This document shows positions 1-8,800 of a stretch of DNA of 64,000 bases, in pieces. The DNA comes from Mucilaginibacter segetis (lineage in GTDB: Bacteria; Bacteroidota; Bacteroidia; Sphingobacteriales; Sphingobacteriaceae): positions 1 to 64,000 of the forward strand of contig NZ_JAEHFW010000001.1 of NCBI RefSeq assembly GCF_016522075.1. Direction: 5' to 3'. The notes below the pieces were generated by a model. It was not told where the DNA came from and did not search any database. It saw only the letters and a program-made list of their open reading frames with translations. The number at the start of each line of letters is the position of its first letter. The first letter of the stretch is position 1. Made by a program: the position numbers and the translations under genes.

Positions 1-211
1 GTCATTCTGAGCGACAGCGAAGAATCTTATACGTGCAGCTAACAAGCGTTCAAGATTTCTCACTATCGTTCGAAATGACACACCAACCTGTCATCCTGAA
101 CCTACTGTTTATTTACTTTGCAAATGAGGTGCTGAAATGAATTCAGCATGACCGGGTGATTAATATATCAGCATGACTGAGTGGTGTATTTAGCGAAAAC
201 ATGATCCTCTT
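1..211. repeat. Tandem repeat unit A (about 210 bp)
   Basis: First of three tandem copies. The unit opens with GTCATTCTGAGCGACAGCGA, continues through a conserved block of about 110 bases, and contains a TGCTGAA...TTCAGCA palindrome near 130-148. The next copy starts at 212 with the same opening bases. No open reading frame is carried. It looks like an intergenic mosaic repeat; the copy probably continues to the left of the window. Confidence 0.9.
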
Positions 212-420
212 GTCATTCTGAGCGACAGCGAAGAATCTTATACGTGCAGCTAACAAGCGTTCAAGATTTCTCACTATCGTTCGAAATGCCACACCAGCCT
301 GTCATCCTGAACCCACTGTTTATTTACCTTGCAAATGAGGTGCTGAAATAAATTCAGCATGACTGAGTGATGCAATATATCAGCCTAACGTTAGCGTACT
401 TAGCAAAACATGATCCTCTT
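212..420. repeat. Tandem repeat unit B (about 209 bp)
   Basis: Second copy, nearly identical to unit A over its first 110 bases and diverging more in the last 60. Bases 328-363 recur in inverted orientation at 42161-42196 with a single mismatch over 36 bases, so the element is dispersed as well as tandem. Confidence 0.9.
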
Positions 421-593
421 GTCATTCTGAGCGACAGCGAAGAATCTTATACGTGCAGATAACAAGCGTTCAAGATTTCTCACTATCGTTCGAAATGACA
501 CACCAGCCTGTCATCCTGAACTTGTTTCAGGAACCCATTATGTGTTTATTTTGGCAAGAGGTGATGCAATATCAGCATGGCCGTGTGTGAGTA
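421..593. repeat. Tandem repeat unit C (partial)
   Basis: Third copy. It matches units A and B for about 95 bases, then carries a variant segment with the palindrome CCTGAACTTGTTTCAGG. Bases 507-536 are an exact 30-base inverted copy of 42107-42136. The similarity fades after about 593. Confidence 0.85.
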
Positions 594-638
594 CATTTGC
601 ACATCTGCATATCCACGCATCTAACCATCCATTACATC

Positions 639-675
639 TTGTCCGTCCGCAGAGGGGTGCGGAATTTTCGGACAA
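639..675. repeat. Nested inverted repeat, GTCCG-rich
   Basis: TTGTCCG at 639-645 pairs with CGGACAA at 669-675. Nested inside it, CCGCA at 647-651 pairs with TGCGG at 658-662. Further CGGACAA words follow at 678-701. The element lies in the gene-free stretch left of the LysE-type gene. Its role is unknown; it could form a hairpin in RNA or be a mobile palindromic repeat. Confidence 0.7.
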
Positions 676-724
676 AGCGGACAAACTTGTTTAACGGACA
701 AATCGGGTTTTATTTTGCAGGTGA

Positions 725-748
725 GATGCTGAAATGAATTCAGCATCA
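725..748. repeat. TGCTGAA/TTCAGCA palindrome
   Basis: This is the same imperfect palindrome found inside repeat units A and B (near 130-148 and 341-359) and, inverted, at 42165-42183. Here it stands outside the tandem array, which shows that this module occurs on its own. Confidence 0.7.
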
Positions 749-762
749 CCAGGTGAAACATC

Positions 763-809
763 TTGTCCGCACCTGTCCGTTATGTCCGCTCCTCTAAACG
801 GACGGACAA
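763..809. repeat. GTCCG element, copy 1 (47 nt)
   Basis: It begins TTGTCCGC, contains TGTCCGTTATGTCCGCTC and ends ACGGACGGACAA, so the two ends are inverted copies of each other. A second copy with the same order and about the same length lies at 5141-5185. Both copies sit just past the 3' end of minus-strand genes (LysE-type here, TonB receptor there), so a termination or mRNA-stability role is possible but unproven. Confidence 0.75.
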
Positions 810-843
810 ACTATTGCTGAAGCGCATCCGTAGTAAGCCATCC

Positions 844-1467
844 TTACTTTTTAAACCACACAATATATATCTGCTTAAAAATATGGTACGCGGCAAAAGC
901 GAAGAACAGCAGCGCAATACCGGTATCAATAAAACGATTGCTCAGTTCAAACTTCTTTTGTATAAACCGGGCAAATTTGGCGTACAAAAACAAAGCCAGG
1001 AAAGCTCCCGCTGCCGAGCCTATACTGAATATTACCAGTGCCAGTTTGCCATCCAGTATCCATTCATGGGTGATGAGATAAGTGCCGGTAACCATCCAGA
1101 AAGGTACCTGCATCGGGTTTAAAAAGCCCAGCAGTATACCGTATTTAATGCTGGCATGTTCGGAGTAGTGCGTTTCGGGCGGTTTGTTACGATTTACCCA
1201 GGTAACAACACCTAGCACGCTGAACAGCACCACCATTATCCAGTCGATTATCGTATCCAGTTTCACCTCTGCCGACAGCCATTTGGCGGCATTCATGATA
1301 AAGTACGTGAAGAAGAACTCCACGCAGGAGAAAGCGATAATGAACTGCAATGCTTGTTTCATGCCACGGTTTATGGCAATTTGCACAAGGGTAAGGTTGA
1401 TGTTACCGGGGGGCACATAACCAATAAAATTGGCTATTATCCCAATAAAAAAGGTCAGGAATATCAT
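844..1467 (-). CDS. LysE-family amino acid exporter-like membrane protein
   Basis: Membrane protein of about 207 residues with roughly six hydrophobic segments, the size and pattern of the LysE/RhtB translocator family, which exports amino acids or related metabolites. The family signature GYVPPGN is at residues 16-22, and a second conserved stretch, GFLNPMQVPFW, lies near the middle. I chose the ATG at 1467; a TTG at 1476 would add three residues. It is monocistronic, divergent from the BtuF-like gene, with repeats beyond its 3' end. Substrate unknown. Confidence 0.8.
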   Translation of the reverse strand: MIFLTFFIGIIANFIGYVPPGNINLTLVQIAINRGMKQALQFIIAFSCVEFFFTYFIMNAAKWLSAEVKLDTIIDWIMVVLFSVLGVVTWVNRNKPPETHYSEHASIKYGILLGFLNPMQVPFWMVTGTYLITHEWILDGKLALVIFSIGSAAGAFLALFLYAKFARFIQKKFELSNRFIDTGIALLFFAFAAYHIFKQIYIVWFKK

Positions 1468-1587
1468 CGGTAGCAAAGATATATTTTAATTGAATATAGT
1501 GCCATAAAGTAGTTATAAGTAAATAGTACCCGTCGTAATTTTTCAATTTCGCATATTTGTAGCTTTATTAAACATCGTGTTACTGTT

Positions 1588-2514
1588 ATGCCAGCTGATA
1601 GAATAGTTTCGTTATTACCCGCCGCCACCGAGATAGTTTGCGCCTTAGGGCTGGAAGATAAGCTGGTGGGCATATCGCATGAGTGCGACTTCCCGGAAAG
1701 TATAAGGCACCTGCCTGTATGCACCAAAGCCAATTTACCGGATGGCCTTAGCAGTGCCACTATTGACGAAAAGGTGAAAGAGATACTGGCGGAGGCCTTA
1801 TCGGTATATACGGTAAACCGCGAGCAGATAAAGGCCCTGCAGCCCGATGTGGTGATCACCCAGGCACAGTGCGAGGTTTGCGCGGTATCCTTACAGGAGG
1901 TAGAGCAGGCATTAGATAATTACCTGGATAAACCCGCGCACATCATCTCCCTGCAGCCTAATAACTTAGAGGATATCTTCGGAGATATTACAAGGGTTGC
2001 CGGAGCATTAAATGTACAGGCCGAAGGCGAACGGTTACTGGAGGATATGCAGGAGCGGGTGGATATTATAAGGCATAAGCTGAAGTTTATGGAGAGTAAA
2101 CCCACCGTAGCCTGTATAGAGTGGCTGCAGCCTATGATGGTATCGGGCAATTGGATACCCCAACTGGTGAGCATAGCAGGCGGTAAGCCCATATTAGCCG
2201 AGGCGGGTAAACATTCCCCGTATGTAGATTGGGAAACCATTAAACAAGCCGACCCGGATGTTTTACTGCTGATGCCATGCGGTTTTAGTATAGAACGTAC
2301 CATGCGCGAGCTGCATCTTTTATTTGAGCTACCCGGTTTTGCTGAAACTAAAGCGGTAAAGAACGACCGCGTTTATATAGCTGATGGTAACCATTATTTT
2401 AACCGCTCCGGGCCACGTATAGTTGACTCGATAGAGATACTCGCCGAGATCATCCACACTAAACAATTTATTTTTGGGTACGAGGGTAACGGGTGGATAA
2501 AGTTTTCACTTTAA
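1588..2514 (+). CDS. BtuF-like cobalamin/metal-binding protein
   Basis: 308-residue protein of the helical-backbone metal receptor family (COG0614-like), the fold of the vitamin B12 and iron-siderophore binding components of ABC importers. The N-terminus RIVSLLPAATEIVCALG is typical of BtuF-like proteins. The motif TQAQCEVCAVS holds two cysteines common in the cobalamin-binding subgroup. There is no signal peptide or lipobox, so it is predicted cytoplasmic, unlike a classical periplasmic BtuF, and no ABC permease or ATPase is adjacent. The ATG at 1588 is the only good start. A B12-handling role is inferred from family resemblance. Confidence 0.75.
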   Translation: MPADRIVSLLPAATEIVCALGLEDKLVGISHECDFPESIRHLPVCTKANLPDGLSSATIDEKVKEILAEALSVYTVNREQIKALQPDVVITQAQCEVCAVSLQEVEQALDNYLDKPAHIISLQPNNLEDIFGDITRVAGALNVQAEGERLLEDMQERVDIIRHKLKFMESKPTVACIEWLQPMMVSGNWIPQLVSIAGGKPILAEAGKHSPYVDWETIKQADPDVLLLMPCGFSIERTMRELHLLFELPGFAETKAVKNDRVYIADGNHYFNRSGPRIVDSIEILAEIIHTKQFIFGYEGNGWIKFSL

Positions 2515-2587
2515 TTCGAATTTTAAAAAGTATTTATGACTTTTAAATTGTATATATTTACGGGTATTAACCCTAAATAGTACACCC

Positions 2588-5119
2588 ATGCGCCGTATTC
2601 TGATACCTTTGGTAGTTGTTGCACTTTGCATAAGCTCCTTTGTAAATATCGCTGATAAGCCTGATTTTGATGTTCATAACCTGCAAATAAGCTGGGAGGT
2701 GGTTGATAATAACTACCAGAACAAGCAGCAGTCGCTTACCGCTGTGGTGATCACCAATACGGGTAAAACGGCTTTCCCGGCTAACGGGTGGAAATTCTAC
2801 TTTAACTCGTCCAGAGGGTTTACGGCTAATGCGGCTACGGGTAACGCGCTTATTGAGCAAATAAACGGCGACCTGTTCAGTATCACCCCAAACGCTGATT
2901 TTAAAATGATTAAACCCGGTGAAAGCGAACGTATAGAAATGGTGTGCGAAGCGCCCGTAGTTAACTTTACCGATGCTATTGAAGGTATTTACCTGGTGTG
3001 GAACAGCGAACCGGATAAGGGATATTTACCCGGCGATTTTACCATTAAGCCTTATAAACCCGAGTATAAAGGGCTTGTTACCCCGCAGATCATCTATGAT
3101 CAAAATAAAACCATCACCGATATTGCTGCCGGTGAGTTGCCGAATGTATTTCCATCGCCATTAAATTATAGTGCAACAGGCGGCACCTTTAAGTTGACAG
3201 CCAATGTGCACGTTACCGCTACCGACGACAGGTTTAGTAAAGAAGCGGCATCGCTTACCCATGACCTAACTACCCTTATGGCTAAACCCAAAGGAAGCAG
3301 TACCGGTATCATCACCTTAAATTATCAGGCAGGCATGGACGACGAGGCTTACGAACTAAGCGTTAAACCCGCTGCAATTACCATAACAGCATCAACCCCG
3401 GCAGGGATATTTTACGGCATACAGTCGCTAAAAACCATGATACCTGCATCAGCATGGCAAAACAAGCAGGCCACTGTGGAGATATCATGTGCAGAGGTTA
3501 AGGATGAGCCACGCTTTGAGCACAGGGCGGTAATGCTTGATGTAGCACGTAACTTCCGTACCAAGCAAGAGGTAATGAAATTGATAGATGCGATGGCGCT
3601 ATATAAACTAAACGTACTGCACATGCACCTAACGGATGATGAGGGCTGGCGCCTGCAGATACCATCGTTACCGGAGCTTACCGATGTGGGCGCCAAACGC
3701 GGGCATACGCTGGATAGCAAACATTTCCTGCCACCCTCACACGGGTCAGGCCCGGATTTCAGCAATACATCCGGCACAGGGTTTTATACCGTGGCAGATT
3801 ATACCGAAATTTTAAAGCACGCTACGGAAAGGCACATCCGGGTAATTCCCGAGGTGGAAACGCCCGGGCATGCACGCGCCTCCATAAAAGCGATGGATGC
3901 ACGTTACGACCGCTTAATAGCAGCAGGCGATAAAGCCGGAGCTGAAAAGTATCTGCTGAATGACCTGAACGATGAATCGCAATACCGCTCGGTGCAGTAC
4001 TGGAATGATAACGTGATTGATGTAGCACTGCCATCTACCTATAATTTTGTAAGCACTGTGGTGGATGATATCATCACTATATACAAAAACGCGGGGGCTC
4101 CGTTAACCACCATTCACTTTGGTGGCGATGAAGTGCCTGCGCATGTGTGGGAAAAATCGCCCGCTTACCTCACTTTAAAGGCAAGTCATCCCGAAATTAA
4201 AAATACTAACGACCTGTGGTATTACTTTTACGGCAGGGTAAACGATATTTTGAATCAACGCCATTTGCTGCTATCAGGCTGGGAAGAAATGGCCCTGCGC
4301 AAAACGATGGTAGACGGGCAACCTACCTATATCCCCAATCCTGATTTCACCAGCAAACATTTGCAGGTTGATGTATGGAACAACGTATTAGGCGACGGAC
4401 AGGAGGATTTGGCCTATAAACTGGCAAACGCGGGTTATAAGGTAACGCTTACCAATGTTACCAACCTGTATTTTGATATGGCCAACTACAAATCTTTTGA
4501 TGAACCGGGCTATTACTGGGGGGCATTTTTAGGGATAGATAAATTTTTCTCCTTTATCCCATTCGATTATTTTAAAAATGCAGATGTGGATAAGAACGGA
4601 AATCCTATTAACCGGGCCATATTTGTGGGCAAGCAACGCCTTACCGATTATGGTAAGCAGAATATTGTGGGTATACAAGGCGCATTGTGGAGCGAAACCA
4701 TAAAAAGCGATGACCGTATGGAGTATATGATATTCCCTAAGCTGCTGGCGCTGGCAGAGCGTGCATGGGCAAAAGATCCGACCTGGACTACTGAAAAAGA
4801 TACTCAAAAAGCACAGGTATTATATCAGCAGGATTGGAACAGTTTCCTGAATATTTTAGGCAAACGGGAACTGCCTCGTTTAAGTTATTTAGATGGCGGC
4901 TATAATTACCGCATACCTAAACCGGGTGTGGTTTTGCAGGACGGTAAATATGTAAGCAACATCCAGTTTCCGGGGATGGTGATACGCTACACTACTAATG
5001 GTAAGGAGCCGGACGCGAAAAGCAAATTATACACCGGCCCTGTTGATGCATCGGGTGTGGTGAAATTCCGCGCTTTTGATGTTAAAGGGCGAGGAGGCAA
5101 TACCGCTGTTATGGAGTAG
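2588..5119 (+). CDS. GH20 beta-N-acetylhexosaminidase
   Basis: 843-residue secreted glycoside hydrolase that should release terminal N-acetylhexosamine from chitooligosaccharides or glycans. A signal peptide covers about residues 1-20. Next come a chitobiase-type N-terminal carbohydrate-binding domain (about 30-150), a GH20b domain (about 170-300) and the GH20 barrel (about 305-740). The catalytic pair in HFGGDEV is Asp514-Glu515. The C-terminal domain contains the phrase VIRYTTNGKEPD, typical of chitobiase C-terminal domains. Length and domain order match chitobiase-type enzymes. It stands alone, facing the TonB receptor gene with 89 bases between them. Confidence 0.93.
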   Translation: MRRILIPLVVVALCISSFVNIADKPDFDVHNLQISWEVVDNNYQNKQQSLTAVVITNTGKTAFPANGWKFYFNSSRGFTANAATGNALIEQINGDLFSITPNADFKMIKPGESERIEMVCEAPVVNFTDAIEGIYLVWNSEPDKGYLPGDFTIKPYKPEYKGLVTPQIIYDQNKTITDIAAGELPNVFPSPLNYSATGGTFKLTANVHVTATDDRFSKEAASLTHDLTTLMAKPKGSSTGIITLNYQAGMDDEAYELSVKPAAITITASTPAGIFYGIQSLKTMIPASAWQNKQATVEISCAEVKDEPRFEHRAVMLDVARNFRTKQEVMKLIDAMALYKLNVLHMHLTDDEGWRLQIPSLPELTDVGAKRGHTLDSKHFLPPSHGSGPDFSNTSGTGFYTVADYTEILKHATERHIRVIPEVETPGHARASIKAMDARYDRLIAAGDKAGAEKYLLNDLNDESQYRSVQYWNDNVIDVALPSTYNFVSTVVDDIITIYKNAGAPLTTIHFGGDEVPAHVWEKSPAYLTLKASHPEIKNTNDLWYYFYGRVNDILNQRHLLLSGWEEMALRKTMVDGQPTYIPNPDFTSKHLQVDVWNNVLGDGQEDLAYKLANAGYKVTLTNVTNLYFDMANYKSFDEPGYYWGAFLGIDKFFSFIPFDYFKNADVDKNGNPINRAIFVGKQRLTDYGKQNIVGIQGALWSETIKSDDRMEYMIFPKLLALAERAWAKDPTWTTEKDTQKAQVLYQQDWNSFLNILGKRELPRLSYLDGGYNYRIPKPGVVLQDGKYVSNIQFPGMVIRYTTNGKEPDAKSKLYTGPVDASGVVKFRAFDVKGRGGNTAVME

Positions 5120-5140
5120 GTACGTTTAGTAGTGAGAAAT

Positions 5141-5185
5141 TTGTCCGCATTGTCCGTTATGTCCGCTCAAGTAACGGACGGACAA
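5141..5185. repeat. GTCCG element, copy 2 (45 nt)
   Basis: Second copy of the element at 763-809, here between the convergent 3' ends of the hexosaminidase and TonB receptor genes. TGTCCGTTA pairs with TAACGGACG to form a stem. It lacks a T-tract, so it is not a standard intrinsic terminator. Confidence 0.75.
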
Positions 5186-5208
5186 CATTAAGCGTGTGCG
5201 ATGGTGGG

Positions 5209-7284
5209 TTACAAACTAACATTCATCCCGAAGGAGTAATTACGTAACGGCGAAGGGTTGTAATAACGGCTGCCGAAAGCATTAAGATCGTTACCGAGGC
5301 TATACTTTTCGTTCAGGATATTATCTGCTGCGGCAAATAGTTGCAGGCTTATTTTATGCCCCAGTAAGTGTTGCCAGGAAACCTTGCCCTGTAATAGATT
5401 GTATTTATTGGCATAGGCGGTGTTGGCATCATTCAGCGGGATAGATGAGGTGTAGTTATGTTGCACAAATACAGAAAAATACTGTGGCAAGTTAATCTGT
5501 AAAGAGGATACCAATACCTGCCTTGGTACTCCGGTTAGTTGGTTGCCAGAGTAATCCGCATCGGTTACTACATAATTTCTGAAGTTAAACCTGCTTAAAC
5601 TGAACGAGGTATTAAACTGTAAGCCGCGTACAAAGTGCGTGTTGTTTTGGCGGATGAGCCAATCCGTAAAAGCCAGCTCAAAACCCGGTTGTTTGGTGCC
5701 ACCTGCGTTAATATAGTATTCCGTTTCGTCGGGGTTTAAACGCCGCACAATGGCATTGTTTATCCGGTAATAAAAAACCGAAGCATCCAGCAATAAGGTT
5801 TCGTCGGTATTCCTCCATCTAAAACCTGTTTCATAGTTCCAGCCACTTTGGGCCTGCAGGTTGGTGTTAATTACATTATCGGTAGGCCGTACCTCGGCAA
5901 TGGTGGGTGTGGAATAGCCACGGCTAACAGATGCACGCCATATAAAGTTATTGGTAAGCTGATAAGACAGCGCCAGCCTCGGCATTAGCTGAGGGGTAAA
6001 GTCGCGGTTGGTAAAACCGGTCTCATTAAGCGGGTAGGTGTTCCGGAATTTGTAACTGTAATAGTTTAAGCTCACGGCCGCCTCCAAATGCAAACGTTTA
6101 ACGATATCCGCTGCATATCGGGCAAAAATAAAATGCTGATTGGTGTTTATCTTATCTATTTGCTGGGTGGTATCCTTAATGCCTTTGTTGTTGCCATAAT
6201 TGCTGATGAGTGAATTAGTTTGCTGCCACTCCAATCCCAGATTTAATTTCCAGTCTATAATTTTACCGGGTTTGCCGTCAAACTCAAAATAAGTTCGTGC
6301 CCCATAGGTATTCTCGTTACGCTGTTCGTAATTGGTGATAAAGGGATTGGCAAAATTGACATGATTGCCAAAAACAGCCAGTACGTTTTTTACCCTGTCG
6401 CTCAGGCGGGCATCATTTATCAAACCACCTAACAGTAGTTTAGTATTGATGCCTATATGTTGCTCAACAGCGCCGGGAGTAGTTTTGGTAGGCAGCCTTG
6501 CCGAGCGTGGGTCGGCCTGCATTTGAGCCAGCGTTAACCCTCCGGGTGTTTGATAATTCAGATCAGAATATAAAAGTAACGAACGCAGCTGGCTTTGTTT
6601 GGCGTATTGCCATACATCCCCTGCTTGCAGGTAGTTACGCTGCATACGGCTGTTTTGACGATATCCGTTATAATTTTGATAGGATTGATTAAAGCTGAAG
6701 GTATTGTTGCCGGTATGCGTTTGTAGTGATACTTTTTGATGGAACAACCCATACGATCCTCCGTTTATCCCTGCATTAAAGTAACCATCCGTTGAATGCT
6801 CATTTGCAGAACTCAGTAAAACCACCCCTCCTGAATTTGCGCCGAACAAGCTGCCATCAGGCCCCTTTAAAATTTCGATATGATTGATATTGCCAACGTC
6901 GATAGCATTTAAATAGGTATTGCCGCCCGCATCAGTAAGGGGAATGTCGTCGAAATAAACCTTTACATCCCTTACCCCGAAAGGCGAGCGCAATAAACTG
7001 CCACGTATAGATAAGCGATAACTGCCGGGTGAACGTTCTTCTGCCCTTATGCCGGGCAAGGTATTCAGCGCGGTAACAAAGGAATTATCGGGTTGTAGCT
7101 TTAACTGGCTTTGTCCTAATACACTTACGGATGCTGGAAAGCTTAATACGGGTTGCTCTGTTAGGTATCCCTTTACGGTTACCGTATTTAAATGCCTTAC
7201 GGTGTCTTTGCTGACAGGTTTTTGCGCAAATGCAATAATGGGAGCTAAAAGCGAAAGAAAAATGACGGGAAAGGGTCTTATCAT
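5209..7284 (-). CDS. TonB-dependent outer-membrane receptor
   Basis: 691-residue outer-membrane transporter of the siderophore/cobalamin type. A signal peptide is seen at about residues 1-20 (ending AFAQ). A TonB-box-like stretch, LNTVTVKGY, lies near residue 35, and the plug domain (about 45-160) contains IEILKGPDGSLFGANSGG. The rest alternates aromatic and polar residues as expected of a 22-strand barrel and ends in an aromatic C-terminal strand (YSFGMNVSL). It lacks the N-terminal carboxypeptidase-like domain of SusC proteins and has no SusD partner, so import of iron or B12 is more likely than glycan import. Substrate not determined. Confidence 0.9.
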   Translation of the reverse strand: MIRPFPVIFLSLLAPIIAFAQKPVSKDTVRHLNTVTVKGYLTEQPVLSFPASVSVLGQSQLKLQPDNSFVTALNTLPGIRAEERSPGSYRLSIRGSLLRSPFGVRDVKVYFDDIPLTDAGGNTYLNAIDVGNINHIEILKGPDGSLFGANSGGVVLLSSANEHSTDGYFNAGINGGSYGLFHQKVSLQTHTGNNTFSFNQSYQNYNGYRQNSRMQRNYLQAGDVWQYAKQSQLRSLLLYSDLNYQTPGGLTLAQMQADPRSARLPTKTTPGAVEQHIGINTKLLLGGLINDARLSDRVKNVLAVFGNHVNFANPFITNYEQRNENTYGARTYFEFDGKPGKIIDWKLNLGLEWQQTNSLISNYGNNKGIKDTTQQIDKINTNQHFIFARYAADIVKRLHLEAAVSLNYYSYKFRNTYPLNETGFTNRDFTPQLMPRLALSYQLTNNFIWRASVSRGYSTPTIAEVRPTDNVINTNLQAQSGWNYETGFRWRNTDETLLLDASVFYYRINNAIVRRLNPDETEYYINAGGTKQPGFELAFTDWLIRQNNTHFVRGLQFNTSFSLSRFNFRNYVVTDADYSGNQLTGVPRQVLVSSLQINLPQYFSVFVQHNYTSSIPLNDANTAYANKYNLLQGKVSWQHLLGHKISLQLFAAADNILNEKYSLGNDLNAFGSRYYNPSPLRNYSFGMNVSL

Positions 7285-7345
7285 AGCTTTGTGCCGGTAA
7301 AAATACCTCTTTATTATTTAAGGAAATAGCAGGGTATAGGATATC

Positions 7346-8662
7346 CTATTTATTTGTACTTACCCGCCATATTTTATTACCGGAGTCATCAGCTACCAGC
7401 AAGGCTCCATCCTTAGCCACGGTAACACCTACCGGGCGGCCGTAAACTTCCTGTTTGGCGCTGTCGGCAATAAAGCCTGTTAAAAAGTCCTGCATTTTTG
7501 CAGCAGGTTTACCGTTGGTAAAGGGCAAAAAGGTGACCTTGTAGCCAACCAGTTTAGAGCGGTTCCAGGAGCCGTGCTGGCCTATAAATACCCCGCCTTT
7601 ATAAGTATCTGGGAACATGCCTCCATTATAAAAAGTTAAACCGAGGGATGCCGTATGCGAGCCAAGTGCAAAATCGGGAACTATGGCTTTTTTAACCATA
7701 TCCGGGCGTTTAACTTTTAAGCGCGGGTCTGGGTGTTGCCCGAAGTAAGACCACGGCCAACCGTAAAAACCACCCTCTTTTACACTGGTTAAATAATCGG
7801 GTACTAAATTATCGCCCAGATCATCCCGTTCATTAACTACGGCATATAGTACACCAGTTTCGGACTGAAAGTCGATCCCGGCAGGGTTACGTAAGCCGCT
7901 TGCATAAATGCGTTCACCGGAACCATCGGGGTTGATCTCCAGTATATCTGCACGCCTCACTTCATTTTCCATTCCGTGTTCTGCAACATTGGTTCCCGAG
8001 CCAACCGAGATATAGATCTTAGTGCCTGCGCTGTTAGCCCTTAGGTTACGTGTCCAGTGATTGTTATAGCCACCGGCAGGCAGGGCCAGTATCATTTTAC
8101 CGGGTCCGTTTATTTGGGTTTGCCCGCTGGTATAGTTATACCGCCACAGGCCGTCGGTATTAGCTACATAAAACGAATTACCTAATATCAGCATACCAAA
8201 AGGCTGATTTAAATTATCCAGAAAGACCGATCTTTTATCCGGAACGCCGTCGCCATTGCTATCGCGGAACAGGGTTATACGATTAGCGCTTTTCCCAAGG
8301 TTCTGTGAGCCTGCTGCACCTATTATTTCTGCACCTATTTTTTTGATCCCTTTAATTTCAGTATTAGCCTCGGCCACCAGTACATCACCGTTAGGAGCGA
8401 TATAAATGTTACGCGGGTTATTTAAATTATCAGCATATAAATTCACCTTAAATCCAGCGGGAGCAATTGGTGTTTTATCAACTGGCCAGCCAATTACCTT
8501 GCAATAATTTCTTACAGATTTGGTGGCATACGGTGCTGCTAAAGCCACCTGTTGATCAGCAGGGGTATTTACATTATCAGCTTTGGAAGGATCAGGTTTG
8601 TTTTGTGAACAGGCCGTAAAAAGCAGTGCTGAAAACAGGGTATAAATTAAAGAATTCTTCAT
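7346..8662 (-). CDS. PQQ-type sugar dehydrogenase / sorbosone dehydrogenase-like lipoprotein
   Basis: 438-residue lipoprotein with lipobox LFTAC (Cys18). The body resembles the soluble glucose/sorbosone dehydrogenase beta-propeller family: APAGFKVNLYADNLNNPRNI early, then GLRNPAGIDFQ, GFYGWPWSYFG and a terminal DGALLVADDSGNKIW. Such proteins oxidise aldoses or related sugars with PQQ, though many Bacteroidota homologues are untested and no PQQ biosynthesis genes are in the window. Anchored in the periplasm or on the surface. It lies 61 bases upstream of the TonB receptor on the same strand, so co-transcription is possible. Confidence 0.8.
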   Translation of the reverse strand: MKNSLIYTLFSALLFTACSQNKPDPSKADNVNTPADQQVALAAPYATKSVRNYCKVIGWPVDKTPIAPAGFKVNLYADNLNNPRNIYIAPNGDVLVAEANTEIKGIKKIGAEIIGAAGSQNLGKSANRITLFRDSNGDGVPDKRSVFLDNLNQPFGMLILGNSFYVANTDGLWRYNYTSGQTQINGPGKMILALPAGGYNNHWTRNLRANSAGTKIYISVGSGTNVAEHGMENEVRRADILEINPDGSGERIYASGLRNPAGIDFQSETGVLYAVVNERDDLGDNLVPDYLTSVKEGGFYGWPWSYFGQHPDPRLKVKRPDMVKKAIVPDFALGSHTASLGLTFYNGGMFPDTYKGGVFIGQHGSWNRSKLVGYKVTFLPFTNGKPAAKMQDFLTGFIADSAKQEVYGRPVGVTVAKDGALLVADDSGNKIWRVSTNK

Positions 8663-8765
8663 AAGGCAGGATAAATGTACAACAGATAAATTAACTTGGG
8701 AGGTACTACATTTGTTTGATATATGATATATTTAGGCAATTGTGCTTCAGCAAGATAATAAACTA

Positions 8766-8773
8766 TATTTTTG
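8766..8773 (+). promoter_or_regulatory. Bacteroidetes -7 box TATTTTTG
   Basis: Exact match to TAnnTTTG, 27 bases before the ATG of the type IX-secreted protein. A TTG at 8740-8742 could serve as the -33 element, but its spacer of 23 bases is longer than usual. Confidence 0.45.
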
Positions 8774-8800
8774 AACGCAGTTTGTACAGCACATACTTAG

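Noticed and set aside
1..593. CRISPR array
   Set aside because: Repeat units are about 210 bp with similar, not unique, intervening sequence, and no cas genes are present.
763..1122. 119-codon plus-strand frame overlapping the LysE-type gene
   Set aside because: It begins inside the GTCCG repeat and runs antisense through the membrane protein gene, with a biased, basic composition and no recognisable domain.
1477..1587. Cobalamin riboswitch upstream of the BtuF-like gene
   Set aside because: The gap is only about 110 bases and I saw no B12-box-like sequence.
1464..1859. 131-codon minus-strand frame
   Set aside because: It lies antisense to the BtuF-like gene, whose frame has clear family motifs.
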